A stretch of DNA of 5,828 nt from Actinomycetes bacterium (GTDB lineage: Bacteria; Actinomycetota; Actinomycetes; Streptosporangiales; Streptosporangiaceae): assembly GCA_023425615.1 (NCBI GenBank), contig JAFACJ010000126.1, positions 1 through 5,828 of the forward strand, read 5' to 3'. The notes under the pieces are model-generated. The model was not told the DNA's origin. It searched no databases and saw only the letters and a list, made by a program, of their open reading frames with translations. This document shows positions 1 to 5,828 of the stretch, piece by piece (within the stretch, counting starts at the first letter, position 1; every line of letters begins with the position of its first letter). The translations under genes were made by a program, and so were the position numbers.

Positions 1-533
1 TGGCCGGTGAGCGCCGCGGTGGGCTCGTCCATGATGAGGACCCTGGCGTCGCGGGAGATCGCCTTGGCGATCTCGACGACCTGCTGGTCGGCGATGGACA
101 GGCCGCGGGCGGGCCGGCGCGGGTCCAGGGGGACGCCCAGGCGCGCGAACAGCGCGGCGGCCTCGGCGTGCATCGCGTTGCGGTCGATCCGGCCGAAGGC
201 GCCGCGCGGCTGGCGTCCCATGAAGATGTTCTCGGCGACGGACAGGTCGGGGAAGAGCGTCGGCTCCTGGTAGATGACCGCGACGCCGGCGTTCTGGGCG
301 TCGGCCGGGCTGTGGAAGACGACCGGCTCGCCACCGAGCAGGATCCGGCCGCCGTCGGGGCGGTGCACTCCGGCGAAGGTCTTGACGAGCGTCGACTTTC
401 CCGCGCCGTTCTCGCCCGCGAGGGCGTGGACCTCGCCCGCGTACAGCTCCAGGCGCACGCCCTTGAGGGCGCGCACCGCGCCGAAGGACTTGCTCACGTC
501 GACCAGCGCCAGCACCGGTGTGGGGTCGTTCAC
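1..533 (-). CDS. Sugar ABC transporter ATP-binding protein, N-terminal part (RbsA/RhaT type)
   Basis: This gene encodes the cytoplasmic ATPase that would power sugar import with permease and binding-protein partners outside the window. The 177 visible residues cover most of the first nucleotide-binding domain: Walker [10 protein letters not shown] (40-48), Q-loop [18 protein letters not shown] (87-104), signature LSIADQQ (145-151) and Walker B with D-loop start [12 protein letters not shown] (165-176). The LSxAxxQ signature and the YQEP Q-loop are typical of the carbohydrate-uptake RbsA/MglA/RhaT group, whose members have two tandem ATPase domains and about 500 residues. The remainder therefore lies beyond base 1. 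The GTG start at 533 is chosen because a perfect AGGAGG (complement of 540-545) sits six bases upstream. The gene is divergent from a LacI-type regulator and an operon containing rhaB, so L-rhamnose is the likely cargo, but this is inference. Family is very sure; substrate is moderate. Confidence 0.95.
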   Translation of the reverse strand, partial: MNDPTPVLALVDVSKSFGAVRALKGVRLELYAGEVHALAGENGAGKSTLVKTFAGVHRPDGGRILLGGEPVVFHSPADAQNAGVAVIYQEPTLFPDLSVAENIFMGRQPRGAFGRIDRNAMHAEAAALFARLGVPLDPRRPARGLSIADQQVVEIAKAISRDARVLIMDEPTAALTG

Positions 534-567
534 CCGCTGCCTCCTGATCTCAACTACGGGATCTTTT

Positions 568-585
568 GTAAAAAACGTTTTAAAG
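568..585. promoter_or_regulatory. LacI-type operator candidate 1
   Basis: The site contains a perfect 10-base palindrome, AAAACGTTTT (572-581), with a central CG step. That is the usual architecture of LacI-family operators, in which the hinge helices pry open the central CG. It shares the 9-mer ACGTTTTAA (575-583) with the second site at 664-672, in the same orientation, with centres 89 bases apart. It lies in the most AT-rich stretch of the window, between the predicted transporter start site and its gene. The likely ligand is the LacI-family protein encoded at 732-1754. Outside the 10-base core the symmetry is poor. Confidence 0.55.
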
Positions 586-600
586 CTCCGTTAACGCAGG

Positions 601-630
601 ACCGTAGATGTGAGAGCGACCACCCGTCAA
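601..630 (-). promoter_or_regulatory. Candidate promoter for the ABC transporter unit
   Basis: On the minus strand TTGACG (complement of 625-630) is followed after 18 bases by TACGGT (complement of 601-606). This resembles the housekeeping sigma pattern of streptomycetes, with a good -35 and a partial -10. Transcription would start near 594, leaving a leader of about 60 bases before the GTG at 533. The operator-like palindrome at 568-585 would lie just downstream of this start, where a bound repressor could block elongation. The call rests on motif matching only. Confidence 0.4.
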
Positions 631-656
631 GACCCAGGTGGAAGCGGACATCCGAG

Positions 657-674
657 ACTTGACACGTTTTAAGT
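657..674. promoter_or_regulatory. LacI-type operator candidate 2
   Basis: ACTTGACACGTTTTAAGT is an 18-base imperfect inverted repeat centred on CG (665-666). Seven of its nine base pairs are symmetric, including the outer ACTT/AAGT arms. Its right half repeats the ACGTTTTAA of operator candidate 1. It overlaps the -35 hexamer TTGACA (659-664) of the plus-strand promoter candidate, so repressor binding would directly exclude RNA polymerase from the regulator-lut-rhaB operon. The symmetry, the shared 9-mer and the position next to a LacI-family gene agree, but no binding evidence is available. Confidence 0.6.
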
Positions 675-687
675 AACGGGCAAGAGT
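659..687 (+). promoter_or_regulatory. Candidate promoter of the regulator-lutABC-rhaB operon
   Basis: A consensus -35 hexamer TTGACA (659-664) is followed after 17 bases by AAGAGT (682-687), a weak -10 that matches TATAAT at three positions. Transcription would begin near 694 and give a leader of roughly 40 bases before the ATG at 732. The -35 lies inside the operator-like palindrome at 657-674, which suggests repression by steric exclusion. The -35 is convincing and the -10 is not. No other promoter-like gap exists within the operon, because all later genes overlap. Confidence 0.45.
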
Positions 688-731
688 GTGCAAAGCTTGC
701 CCCGAACCACCCCCACGCAGCGAGGACGTCC

Positions 732-1754
732 ATGAGCACACCGCAGACCGGGACCCGGGGCGGCACCGTGGGCATCAAGGAGGTCGCCGCGCACGCCGGT
801 GTCTCCCCCGGCACCGTCTCCAACGTCCTCAACCGGCCCGAACGGGTCGCCGAGTCCACCCGGACCCGGGTCGAGGCCGCCATCCGCGAGCTCGGCTTCG
901 TCCGCAACGGCTCGGCCTCCAGCCTGCGCGCCGGGCAGGGGCGCACCGTCGGGCTGATGGTCCTCGACCTCGGCAACCCCTTCTTCACCGACCTCGCCCG
1001 CGGCGTCGAGGACGTCATGAGCGAGCGCGGCTACGCCGTCATCCTGTGCAGCTCGGCCACCGCCGCCGAACGCGAGGAGCGCAACCTGCGGATGCTCGCC
1101 GAGCAGCAGGTGCGCGGCGTGCTCGTCACGCCCGTGGACGGCGGCGCCGACCGGCTCTCCCTCCTGCGCGACAGGGGCATCGCCACGGTCATGCTCGACC
1201 ACGCCGCGACACGGGCCCAGCAGTGCTCGGTGACCGTCGACGACGTCACCGGCGGCAGGGTCGCCGTCGAGCACCTGCTGGAGACCGGCGCCCGCGACCT
1301 TGCCTACGTGTCGGGCCCGATGGGCATCCGCCAGTGCGCCGACCGGTACACGGGCGCGCTGAAAGCGGTAGAAGAGGCGGGAGTGGGCACACTCAGGCAG
1401 GTGACGGTCACGGAGATGACGCCCCGCGCGGGGCAGGAGGCGGCATGGCAGCTCCTCGGCGAGCTGCCCGACGCCATCTTCTGCGCCAACGACCTGCTGG
1501 CCATGGGCGTCCTGCGGGCGCTGCTCCAGCAGGGGGTGCGGGTGCCCGAACGGGTGCGGCTCATCGGCTACGACGACATCGAGTACGCCACCGCCTCGGC
1601 CGTGCCGCTCAGCTCCATCCGCCAGCCCACCTACCAGCTCGGCCGGATCGCCGCCGAACTCCTCCTGGAGGAGTGCGAGGGCGCCGACGAGCACGCCCAT
1701 CAGCAGATCATGTTCCAGCCGGAACTCATCATCCGGGAATCGACGGCCCCGTGA
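732..1754 (+). CDS. LacI-family transcriptional regulator (probable rhamnose-responsive repressor)
   Basis: This is a DNA-binding repressor of 340 residues, the normal LacI/GalR length. An N-terminal helix-turn-helix occupies about residues 14-34 (IKEVAAHAGVSPGTVSNVLN). It is followed by a hinge segment with SASSLRAG (61-68), which carries the leucine that normally inserts into the operator. A periplasmic-binding-protein-like sensor domain fills the rest: GLMVLDLGNPFF (74-85), IFCANDLLAMGVLRAL (249-264), LIGYDDIEYA (277-286), SSIRQPTYQLGRIAAELL (294-311) and a closing FQPELIIRES (328-337). The ATG at 732 has GAGGA (722-726) five bases upstream. The stop overlaps the lutA start by four bases (GTGA), so regulator and enzymes are co-transcribed and probably translationally coupled. 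It most likely binds the palindromes at 568-585 and 657-674, controlling its own operon and the divergent transporter. L-rhamnose, L-rhamnulose or a phosphorylated form is the inferred inducer. A lactate-responsive role cannot be excluded from sequence, although lut operons more often carry FadR/GntR-type regulators. Confidence 0.95.
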   Translation: MSTPQTGTRGGTVGIKEVAAHAGVSPGTVSNVLNRPERVAESTRTRVEAAIRELGFVRNGSASSLRAGQGRTVGLMVLDLGNPFFTDLARGVEDVMSERGYAVILCSSATAAEREERNLRMLAEQQVRGVLVTPVDGGADRLSLLRDRGIATVMLDHAATRAQQCSVTVDDVTGGRVAVEHLLETGARDLAYVSGPMGIRQCADRYTGALKAVEEAGVGTLRQVTVTEMTPRAGQEAAWQLLGELPDAIFCANDLLAMGVLRALLQQGVRVPERVRLIGYDDIEYATASAVPLSSIRQPTYQLGRIAAELLLEECEGADEHAHQQIMFQPELIIRESTAP

Positions 1755-2488
1755 AGATCGCGCTCTTTCTCACCTGCGTCAACGACACCCTGTACCCCGG
1801 GACCGGCAAGGCGGTCGTCTCCCTGCTGGAGCGGCTCGGCCACCGCGTCGTCTTCCCCGAGGCACAGACGTGCTGCGGGCAGATGCACCTCAACACCGGC
1901 TACCCCGAGCGGGCGCTGCCCATCGTCGAGTCGTTCACCCGGACGTTCTCCGACTACGAGGCGGTGGTCGCGCCCTCCGGGTCGTGCGCGGCGATGGTGC
2001 GCGACTGGCACGCCAAGCTCGCCGCCAGGTCCGGGCGTCCCGGCCTCGCCGAACGCGCACGCGAACTGGCGCCCCGGGTGTACGAGCTGTCGGAACTGCT
2101 GGTGGACGTCCTCGGCGTCACCGACGTCGGCGCGTTCTTCCCGCACCGCGTCACCTACCACCCCACCTGCCACTCGCTGCGGATGCTGAAGCTCGGCGAC
2201 CGGCCGCTGCGGCTGCTGCGCGAGGTGCGGGAGATCGACCTGGTCGACCTGCCCGACGCCGCCGAGTGCTGCGGCTTCGGCGGGACGTTCGCGCTGAAGA
2301 ACCCCGACGTGTCGGCGGCGATGTGCGCGGACAAGGTGGCCTCCGTGAAGGCGACCGGGGCCGAGGTGCTGTGCGCCGCCGACAACTCCTGCCTCATGCA
2401 CATCGGCGGCACCCTGTCGCGGCAGCGGTCGGGCGTGCGGGTGATGCACCTGGCCGAGATCCTCGCGAGCACGGAGGACCGGACATGA
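1751..2488 (+). CDS. lutA: LutA/LldE, (Fe-S)-binding subunit of L-lactate oxidation complex
   Basis: LutA is the CCG-domain iron-sulfur subunit of the cytoplasmic LutABC (LldEFG) complex, which oxidises L-lactate to pyruvate independently of the flavin LldD enzyme. The 245-residue product has the family length and two cysteine-rich repeats of the GlpC/HdrB type. The first is C9, then CCG at 41-43, then C79; the second is C140 (YHPTCHSLRML), CCGFGGTF at 173-180, then C214 (DNSCLMHIGG). These cysteines are expected to hold iron-sulfur clusters that pass electrons onward. GTG at 1751 is the start because KIALFLTCVND immediately after it matches the usual N terminus. It overlaps the regulator stop by four bases and has no good ribosome site (only GGGA at 1735-1738, 12 bases away), so translation probably depends on coupling to the upstream gene. 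It overlaps lutB by four bases. In this locus it probably handles lactate derived from rhamnose breakdown (inference). Confidence 0.93.
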   Translation: MKIALFLTCVNDTLYPGTGKAVVSLLERLGHRVVFPEAQTCCGQMHLNTGYPERALPIVESFTRTFSDYEAVVAPSGSCAAMVRDWHAKLAARSGRPGLAERARELAPRVYELSELLVDVLGVTDVGAFFPHRVTYHPTCHSLRMLKLGDRPLRLLREVREIDLVDLPDAAECCGFGGTFALKNPDVSAAMCADKVASVKATGAEVLCAADNSCLMHIGGTLSRQRSGVRVMHLAEILASTEDRT

Positions 2489-3885
2489 CGATGCCGACCT
2501 ACCTGGGCATGCCCTCCTTCCCGAAGGCGGCGCACGAGGCGGTCGCCGACACGCGGCTGCGCAGCAACCTCGCCCACGCCACCGGCACGATCCGCGCCCG
2601 CCGCGCGAACGCCGTCGCCGAACTCGACGACTGGGCGGAGCTGCGCGAGTCCGCCAAGCAGATCAAGGACCACACCCTCGCCCACCTCGGCCACTACCTG
2701 CGGCTGCTGGAGGAGAAGGTCACCGCCGCGGGCGGCGTCGTGCACTGGGCGCGCGACGCCGCAGAGGCCAACGCGATCGTCACCCGGCTGGTGAAGGAGA
2801 CCGGCGAGCGGGAGGTCGTCAAGGTCAAGTCGATGGCCACCCAGGAGATCGGGCTCAACGAGGCGCTCGAAGCCGCCGGGATCACCGCCTACGAGACCGA
2901 CCTGGCCGAGCTGATCGTCCAGCTCGGGCACGACCGGCCCTCGCACATCCTGGTACCGGCCATCCACAAGAACCGCGCGGAGATCCGCGAGATCTTCCGG
3001 CGCGAGATGCCCTCGGCGCCCGCCGACCTCACCGACGAGCCCGCCGCCCTGGCCGAGGCGTCGCGGCGGCATCTGCGCGCCGAGTTCCTGACGGCCAAGG
3101 TCGCGGTGTCCGGCGCCAACTTCGCGGTCGCCGAGACGGGGACCATCCTCGTCGTGGAGTCCGAGGGCAACGGGCGGATGTGCCTGACGCTGCCCGAGAC
3201 CCTCATCACCGTGATGGGGATCGAGAAGCTCGTGCCGACCGCGCGGGACCTGGAGGTCTTCCTCCAGGTGCTGCCGCGCTCCTCCACCGCCGAGCGGATG
3301 AACCCCTACACCTCGTCCTGGACGGGCGTGCACCCCGGCGACGGGCCGCAGAGCTTCCACCTGGTCCTGCTGGACAACGGGCGGACGTCCGTCCGCGCCG
3401 ACGCGGTGGGACGGCAGGCGCTGCGCTGCATCCGCTGCTCGGCCTGCCTGAACGTCTGCCCCGTCTACGCCCGCGCCGGTGGCCACGCCTACGGGTCGCC
3501 CTATCCGGGACCGATCGGGGCGATCCTGTCACCGCAGCTGCGGGGCATCGGATCGGAGATCGACGCCTCGCTGCCGTTCGCCTCGTCGCTGTGCGGCGCC
3601 TGCTACGAGGTGTGCCCCGTCGCCATCGACATCCCCGAGGTGCTGGTGCACCTGCGGGCGAAGGCGGCCAAGAAGCAGACCGAGCGGCTGGTGATGGGCG
3701 CCGCCGGCCTGGCGCTGCGCTCGCCGCGGCTGCTGTCCCTGGCCCAGACCGCGGCGAGCCGAGGACGGCGCTTCGCCCGCCACGTCCGGTTCCCCCGGGC
3801 CTGGGCCGACACCCGCGACCTGCCCGTCCCGCCCGCCCAGTCCTTCCGCGCCTGGTGGAGGAGCACCCATGACGACCGCACGTGA
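2485..3885 (+). CDS. lutB: LutB/LldF, ferredoxin-like iron-sulfur subunit with LUD domain
   Basis: LutB is the largest subunit of the LutABC lactate-oxidising complex. The product has 466 residues, near the usual size. Residues of about 60-300 form the LUD (lactate utilisation) domain, with VKVKSMATQEIGLN (112-125), ILVPAIHKNRAEI (155-167), AVAETGTILVVESEGNGRM (214-232) and ITVMGIEKLVP (241-251). Next come two ferredoxin-type cysteine clusters, CIRCSACLNVCP (C315, C318, C321, C325) and LCGACYEVCP (C370, C373, C377), which should bind [4Fe-4S] centres. A basic C-terminal tail (about 396-466) closes the protein. There is no signal peptide or clear membrane segment, so it should be cytoplasmic. 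ATG at 2485 is preferred over the ATG two codons later because GGAGGA (2473-2478) lies six bases upstream. It overlaps lutA by 4 bases and lutC by 17. The family match is strong; the electron acceptor cannot be read from the sequence. Confidence 0.95.
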   Translation: MTMPTYLGMPSFPKAAHEAVADTRLRSNLAHATGTIRARRANAVAELDDWAELRESAKQIKDHTLAHLGHYLRLLEEKVTAAGGVVHWARDAAEANAIVTRLVKETGEREVVKVKSMATQEIGLNEALEAAGITAYETDLAELIVQLGHDRPSHILVPAIHKNRAEIREIFRREMPSAPADLTDEPAALAEASRRHLRAEFLTAKVAVSGANFAVAETGTILVVESEGNGRMCLTLPETLITVMGIEKLVPTARDLEVFLQVLPRSSTAERMNPYTSSWTGVHPGDGPQSFHLVLLDNGRTSVRADAVGRQALRCIRCSACLNVCPVYARAGGHAYGSPYPGPIGAILSPQLRGIGSEIDASLPFASSLCGACYEVCPVAIDIPEVLVHLRAKAAKKQTERLVMGAAGLALRSPRLLSLAQTAASRGRRFARHVRFPRAWADTRDLPVPPAQSFRAWWRSTHDDRT

Positions 3886-4468
3886 GACCATCCTGGGCCG
3901 CCTCGGCTCCCCCGGCGGCGACACGGCAGCCGAGTACGCCTCGCTCCGGCGCGCGTACCTGGAACAGCACCACCCGGACGTCGACCTCGTCGAACTGCTC
4001 GCCGAACGCGTCGCCGACTACCGCGCCATCGTCCACGTCGTGCCCGAGGACGAACTGCCCCGCGCCCTGGCCAAGGCGCTGCGCGAAGGCCGGTACGTCA
4101 TCCCCGCCGGGCTGCCCGAGGAATGGCTCGGCCAGATCCCCGCCTCCCGCCGCGCCCCCGAGGACGCCGACCTGACCGCCGTCGCCGGTGTCGTCACCGA
4201 CTGCGCGGTCGCCATCGCCGAGACCGGGACGCTCGTCCTGGACCACGGCCCCGGGCAGGGCCGCCGCGCCCTCACCCTCGTCCCCGACCACCACCTGGTC
4301 GTCGTCCCCTCCGGCCGCGTCGCCGCCGACGTCCCCGGCGCGCTGGCCCGCCTCGACATCACCCGCCCCCTCACGTTCGTCTCCGGCCCGTCCGCCACCA
4401 GCGACATCGAGCTGTCCCGCGTGGAAGGCGTCCACGGCCCCCGCACCCTGGAGGTCTTTCTCCTGTGA
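3869..4468 (+). CDS. lutC: LutC/LldG, LUD-domain subunit of L-lactate oxidation complex
   Basis: LutC is the small third component of LutABC, needed with LutA and LutB for growth on L-lactate in organisms where it has been studied. It has 199 residues and no iron-binding cysteine motif. The C-terminal half carries the family signatures: VTDCAVAIAETGTLVLD (109-125), HHLVVVPSGRVAADVP (141-156), SGPSATSDIELSRVEGVHGP (172-191) and a hydrophobic LEVFLL end. The AETGT segment is shared with LutB (216-220), reflecting the common LUD fold. ATG at 3869 is supported by GGAGGAG (3857-3863) five bases upstream. The gene starts 17 bases inside lutB and its stop overlaps rhaB by four bases, so it belongs to the same transcript. 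The N-terminal 100 residues are variable in the family and less diagnostic here. Confidence 0.93.
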   Translation: MTTARETILGRLGSPGGDTAAEYASLRRAYLEQHHPDVDLVELLAERVADYRAIVHVVPEDELPRALAKALREGRYVIPAGLPEEWLGQIPASRRAPEDADLTAVAGVVTDCAVAIAETGTLVLDHGPGQGRRALTLVPDHHLVVVPSGRVAADVPGALARLDITRPLTFVSGPSATSDIELSRVEGVHGPRTLEVFLL

Positions 4469-5828
4469 GCGCTGTCCTCGCCGCCGTCGACCTCGGCGCC
4501 TCCAGCGGCCGTGTCATCACCGCGCGGGTCGGTGACGGGCGGTTGGACCTGACCGAGGTCCACCGGTTCGCCAACCGGCCCGTCCGCGCCGCCGGGACCC
4601 TGCACTGGGACGTGCTCGGCCTGTACCGGGAGGTCCTGGACGGGCTCCGGAAGGCGGGTCCCGGGCTCACGTCGATCGGCATCGACTCCTGGGCCGTGGA
4701 CTACGGGCTGCTCGACGGTTCCGGCGCGCTGCTCGGCAACCCCGTGCACTACCGCGACGAGCGGACGGCCGCCGGAGTGGAGAGAGTGCACGCGCGGCTG
4801 CCGCACGAGCGGCTGTATGAGGTGAACGGGCTCCAGTTCCTGCCGTTCAACACCCTCTACCAGCTCGCCGGCGAACGGTTCCTCGACCGCGCCGAGACGC
4901 TGCTGCTCATCCCCGACCTCCTCACCTACTGGCTGACCGGTGAGGTGGGGGCCGAGCAGACCAACGCCTCCACCACCGGCCTGTACGACGCCTCGACCGG
5001 GCGCTGGTCCGACGAGCTGATCGGCGCGCTGTCACTGCCGCGCGGGATCTTCCCCGCCCTGCACGCCCCCGGCTCCCCCACCGGGACGCTGCTGCCCGAG
5101 ACGGGGCTGCCCGGCGTGCCCGTGACGGCCGTCGCCTCCCACGACACCGCCTCCGCCGTCGCCGCCGTCCCCGCCGAGGACGACGCCTTCGCGTACATCT
5201 CGTCCGGCACCTGGTCGCTGGCGGGCGTCGAGCTGACCGAGCCGATCCTCACCTCCGCGAGCCGCGCCGCCAACTTCACCAACGAGGCGGGCGTGGACGG
5301 CACGATCCGCTACCTGCGCAACGTCATGGGCCTGTGGCTCCTCCAGGAGTCACTGCGCGTCTGGGACGCCGAGGCCGACCTGCCCGCCCTGCTGGAGGCC
5401 GCCTCCGACCTGCCCGCCCTGCGCTCGGTCGTCGACGCCGACGACACGGCGTTCCTCCCGCCGGGCGACATGCCCGAGCGCATCGCCGCGTACTGCCGGA
5501 GAACCGACCAGCCCGTCCCCCTGACCCGCCCCGAGACCGTCCGCTGCATCATGGACAGCCTCGCCCTGGGCCACCGCGCCGCCATCCGCCAGGCAGCCGA
5601 CCTGTCCGGCAAGAAGATCGAGACGATCCACCTGGTGGGCGGCGGCTCCCGCAACCCCCTCCTGTGCCAGCTCACCGCCGACGCCACCGGCCTCCCCGTC
5701 CTCGCCGGCCCCGCCGAGGCCACCGCCCTCGGCAACCTCGGCCTCCAGGCCCGCGCCCACGGCCTGGTCGGCGGCCTGTCCGACCTCCGCTCCCTCATCG
5801 CCGCCACCCAGCCCGTCCGCCGCTACAC
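4465..5828 (+). CDS. rhaB: Rhamnulokinase, 3' end beyond the window
   Basis: Rhamnulokinase is the FGGY-family cytoplasmic kinase that uses ATP to phosphorylate L-rhamnulose at C1. The 454 visible codons cover nearly all of a usual 470-490 residue enzyme: ATP-phosphate loop DLGASSGR (9-16), the RhaB-like LHWDVLGLYREVLDGL (46-61), IGIDSWAVDYGLLD (71-84), IPDLLTYWLTG (149-159) and NASTTGLYD (167-175). ASHDTASAV (224-232) contains D227, the expected catalytic base. ISSGTWSLAGVE (245-256), NEAGVDGTIRYLRNVMGLWL (273-292) and VGGGSRNPLL (391-400) follow. C344 and C361 have the same spacing as a disulfide pair that I recall from the E. coli enzyme. The GTG start overlaps the lutC stop (GTGA), with GGAGG (4450-4454) ten bases upstream. 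No stop occurs before base 5828. The HWD motif and the DGTIRYLRN stretch favour rhamnulokinase over xylulokinase or fuculokinase. Isomerase and aldolase genes probably follow outside the window. Confidence 0.94.
   Translation, partial: MSAVLAAVDLGASSGRVITARVGDGRLDLTEVHRFANRPVRAAGTLHWDVLGLYREVLDGLRKAGPGLTSIGIDSWAVDYGLLDGSGALLGNPVHYRDERTAAGVERVHARLPHERLYEVNGLQFLPFNTLYQLAGERFLDRAETLLLIPDLLTYWLTGEVGAEQTNASTTGLYDASTGRWSDELIGALSLPRGIFPALHAPGSPTGTLLPETGLPGVPVTAVASHDTASAVAAVPAEDDAFAYISSGTWSLAGVELTEPILTSASRAANFTNEAGVDGTIRYLRNVMGLWLLQESLRVWDAEADLPALLEAASDLPALRSVVDADDTAFLPPGDMPERIAAYCRRTDQPVPLTRPETVRCIMDSLALGHRAAIRQAADLSGKKIETIHLVGGGSRNPLLCQLTADATGLPVLAGPAEATALGNLGLQARAHGLVGGLSDLRSLIAATQPVRRY

Noticed and set aside
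168..662. Plus-strand open frame of 164 codons over the ABC transporter gene and intergenic region
   Set aside because: It is antisense to a gene with clear Walker A, signature and Walker B motifs, runs through the AT-rich control region and shows no protein-like features.
669..1700. Long open frame of 343 codons on the minus strand opposite the LacI-type gene
   Set aside because: It mirrors the codon structure of the plus-strand gene, has low-complexity Gly/Ala/Asp-rich translation and no family motif. The plus-strand frame encodes a complete LacI-family protein.
686..2488. The lutA frame stays open back to 686, suggesting a 600-residue fusion protein
   Set aside because: The upstream part translates to Arg/Pro-rich sequence without homology signals and lies in the wrong frame of the LacI-type gene. 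The conserved LutA N terminus begins exactly at the GTG at 1751.
3592..3615. Second iron-sulfur motif of LutB has only three closely spaced cysteines, possibly a degraded cluster
   Set aside because: As far as I recall, the LCGAC..CP form with C370, C373 and C377 is normal in LutB/LldF proteins, and the fourth ligand can come from elsewhere, so this is not evidence of decay.
2155..4435. Long minus-strand open frames (2155-3486 and 3206-4435) opposite lutA, lutB and lutC
   Set aside because: Long antisense frames are common by chance in very GC-rich genes. Their translations are rich in Arg, Gly and Ala without recognisable domains, while the plus-strand frames have diagnostic motifs.
4465..5828. 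rhaB lacks a stop codon in the window, raising the possibility of a truncated or fused gene
   Set aside because: The 454 codons seen end about 15-35 residues short of normal RhaB length, so the stop is simply expected just beyond the edge.

Overview
The window comes from a high-GC actinobacterium of the Streptomyces/Actinomadura kind. The coding DNA is very GC-rich with G/C-loaded third codon positions, three of the six starts are GTG, and genes are packed with 4-17 base overlaps behind GGAGG-type ribosome sites. The sequence alone does not fix the genus.

Layout: on the minus strand at the left edge lies the N-terminal third of a sugar ABC-transporter ATPase of the RbsA/RhaT type (533 to beyond base 1). 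A short divergent control region of 198 bases (534-731) follows. It holds an AT-rich patch, two ACGTTTTAA-containing operator-like palindromes and one promoter candidate for each direction. On the plus strand, five genes run in one apparent operon to the right edge: a LacI-family repressor (732-1754), lutA (1751-2488), lutB (2485-3885), lutC (3869-4468) and rhaB, rhamnulokinase (4465 to beyond 5828). Every junction in the operon overlaps, by 4, 4, 17 and 4 bases. I see no RNA gene, mobile element, CRISPR array or terminator.

How it fits together: the locus reads as part of an L-rhamnose utilisation cluster. The transporter would import the sugar, and rhamnulokinase would phosphorylate L-rhamnulose. 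An aldolase and a lactaldehyde dehydrogenase, not in this window, would yield dihydroxyacetone phosphate and L-lactate. The iron-sulfur LutABC complex would then oxidise L-lactate to pyruvate. The LacI-type protein is the probable local, self-regulating, sugar-responsive repressor of both divergent units. The enzyme families are clear from sequence. The rhamnose assignment of the transporter and regulator, and the link between LutABC and rhamnose-derived lactate, are inferred from context. The most unusual element is the placement of lutABC between a sugar-type repressor and rhaB. It is a coherent catabolic arrangement rather than an entirely new system.
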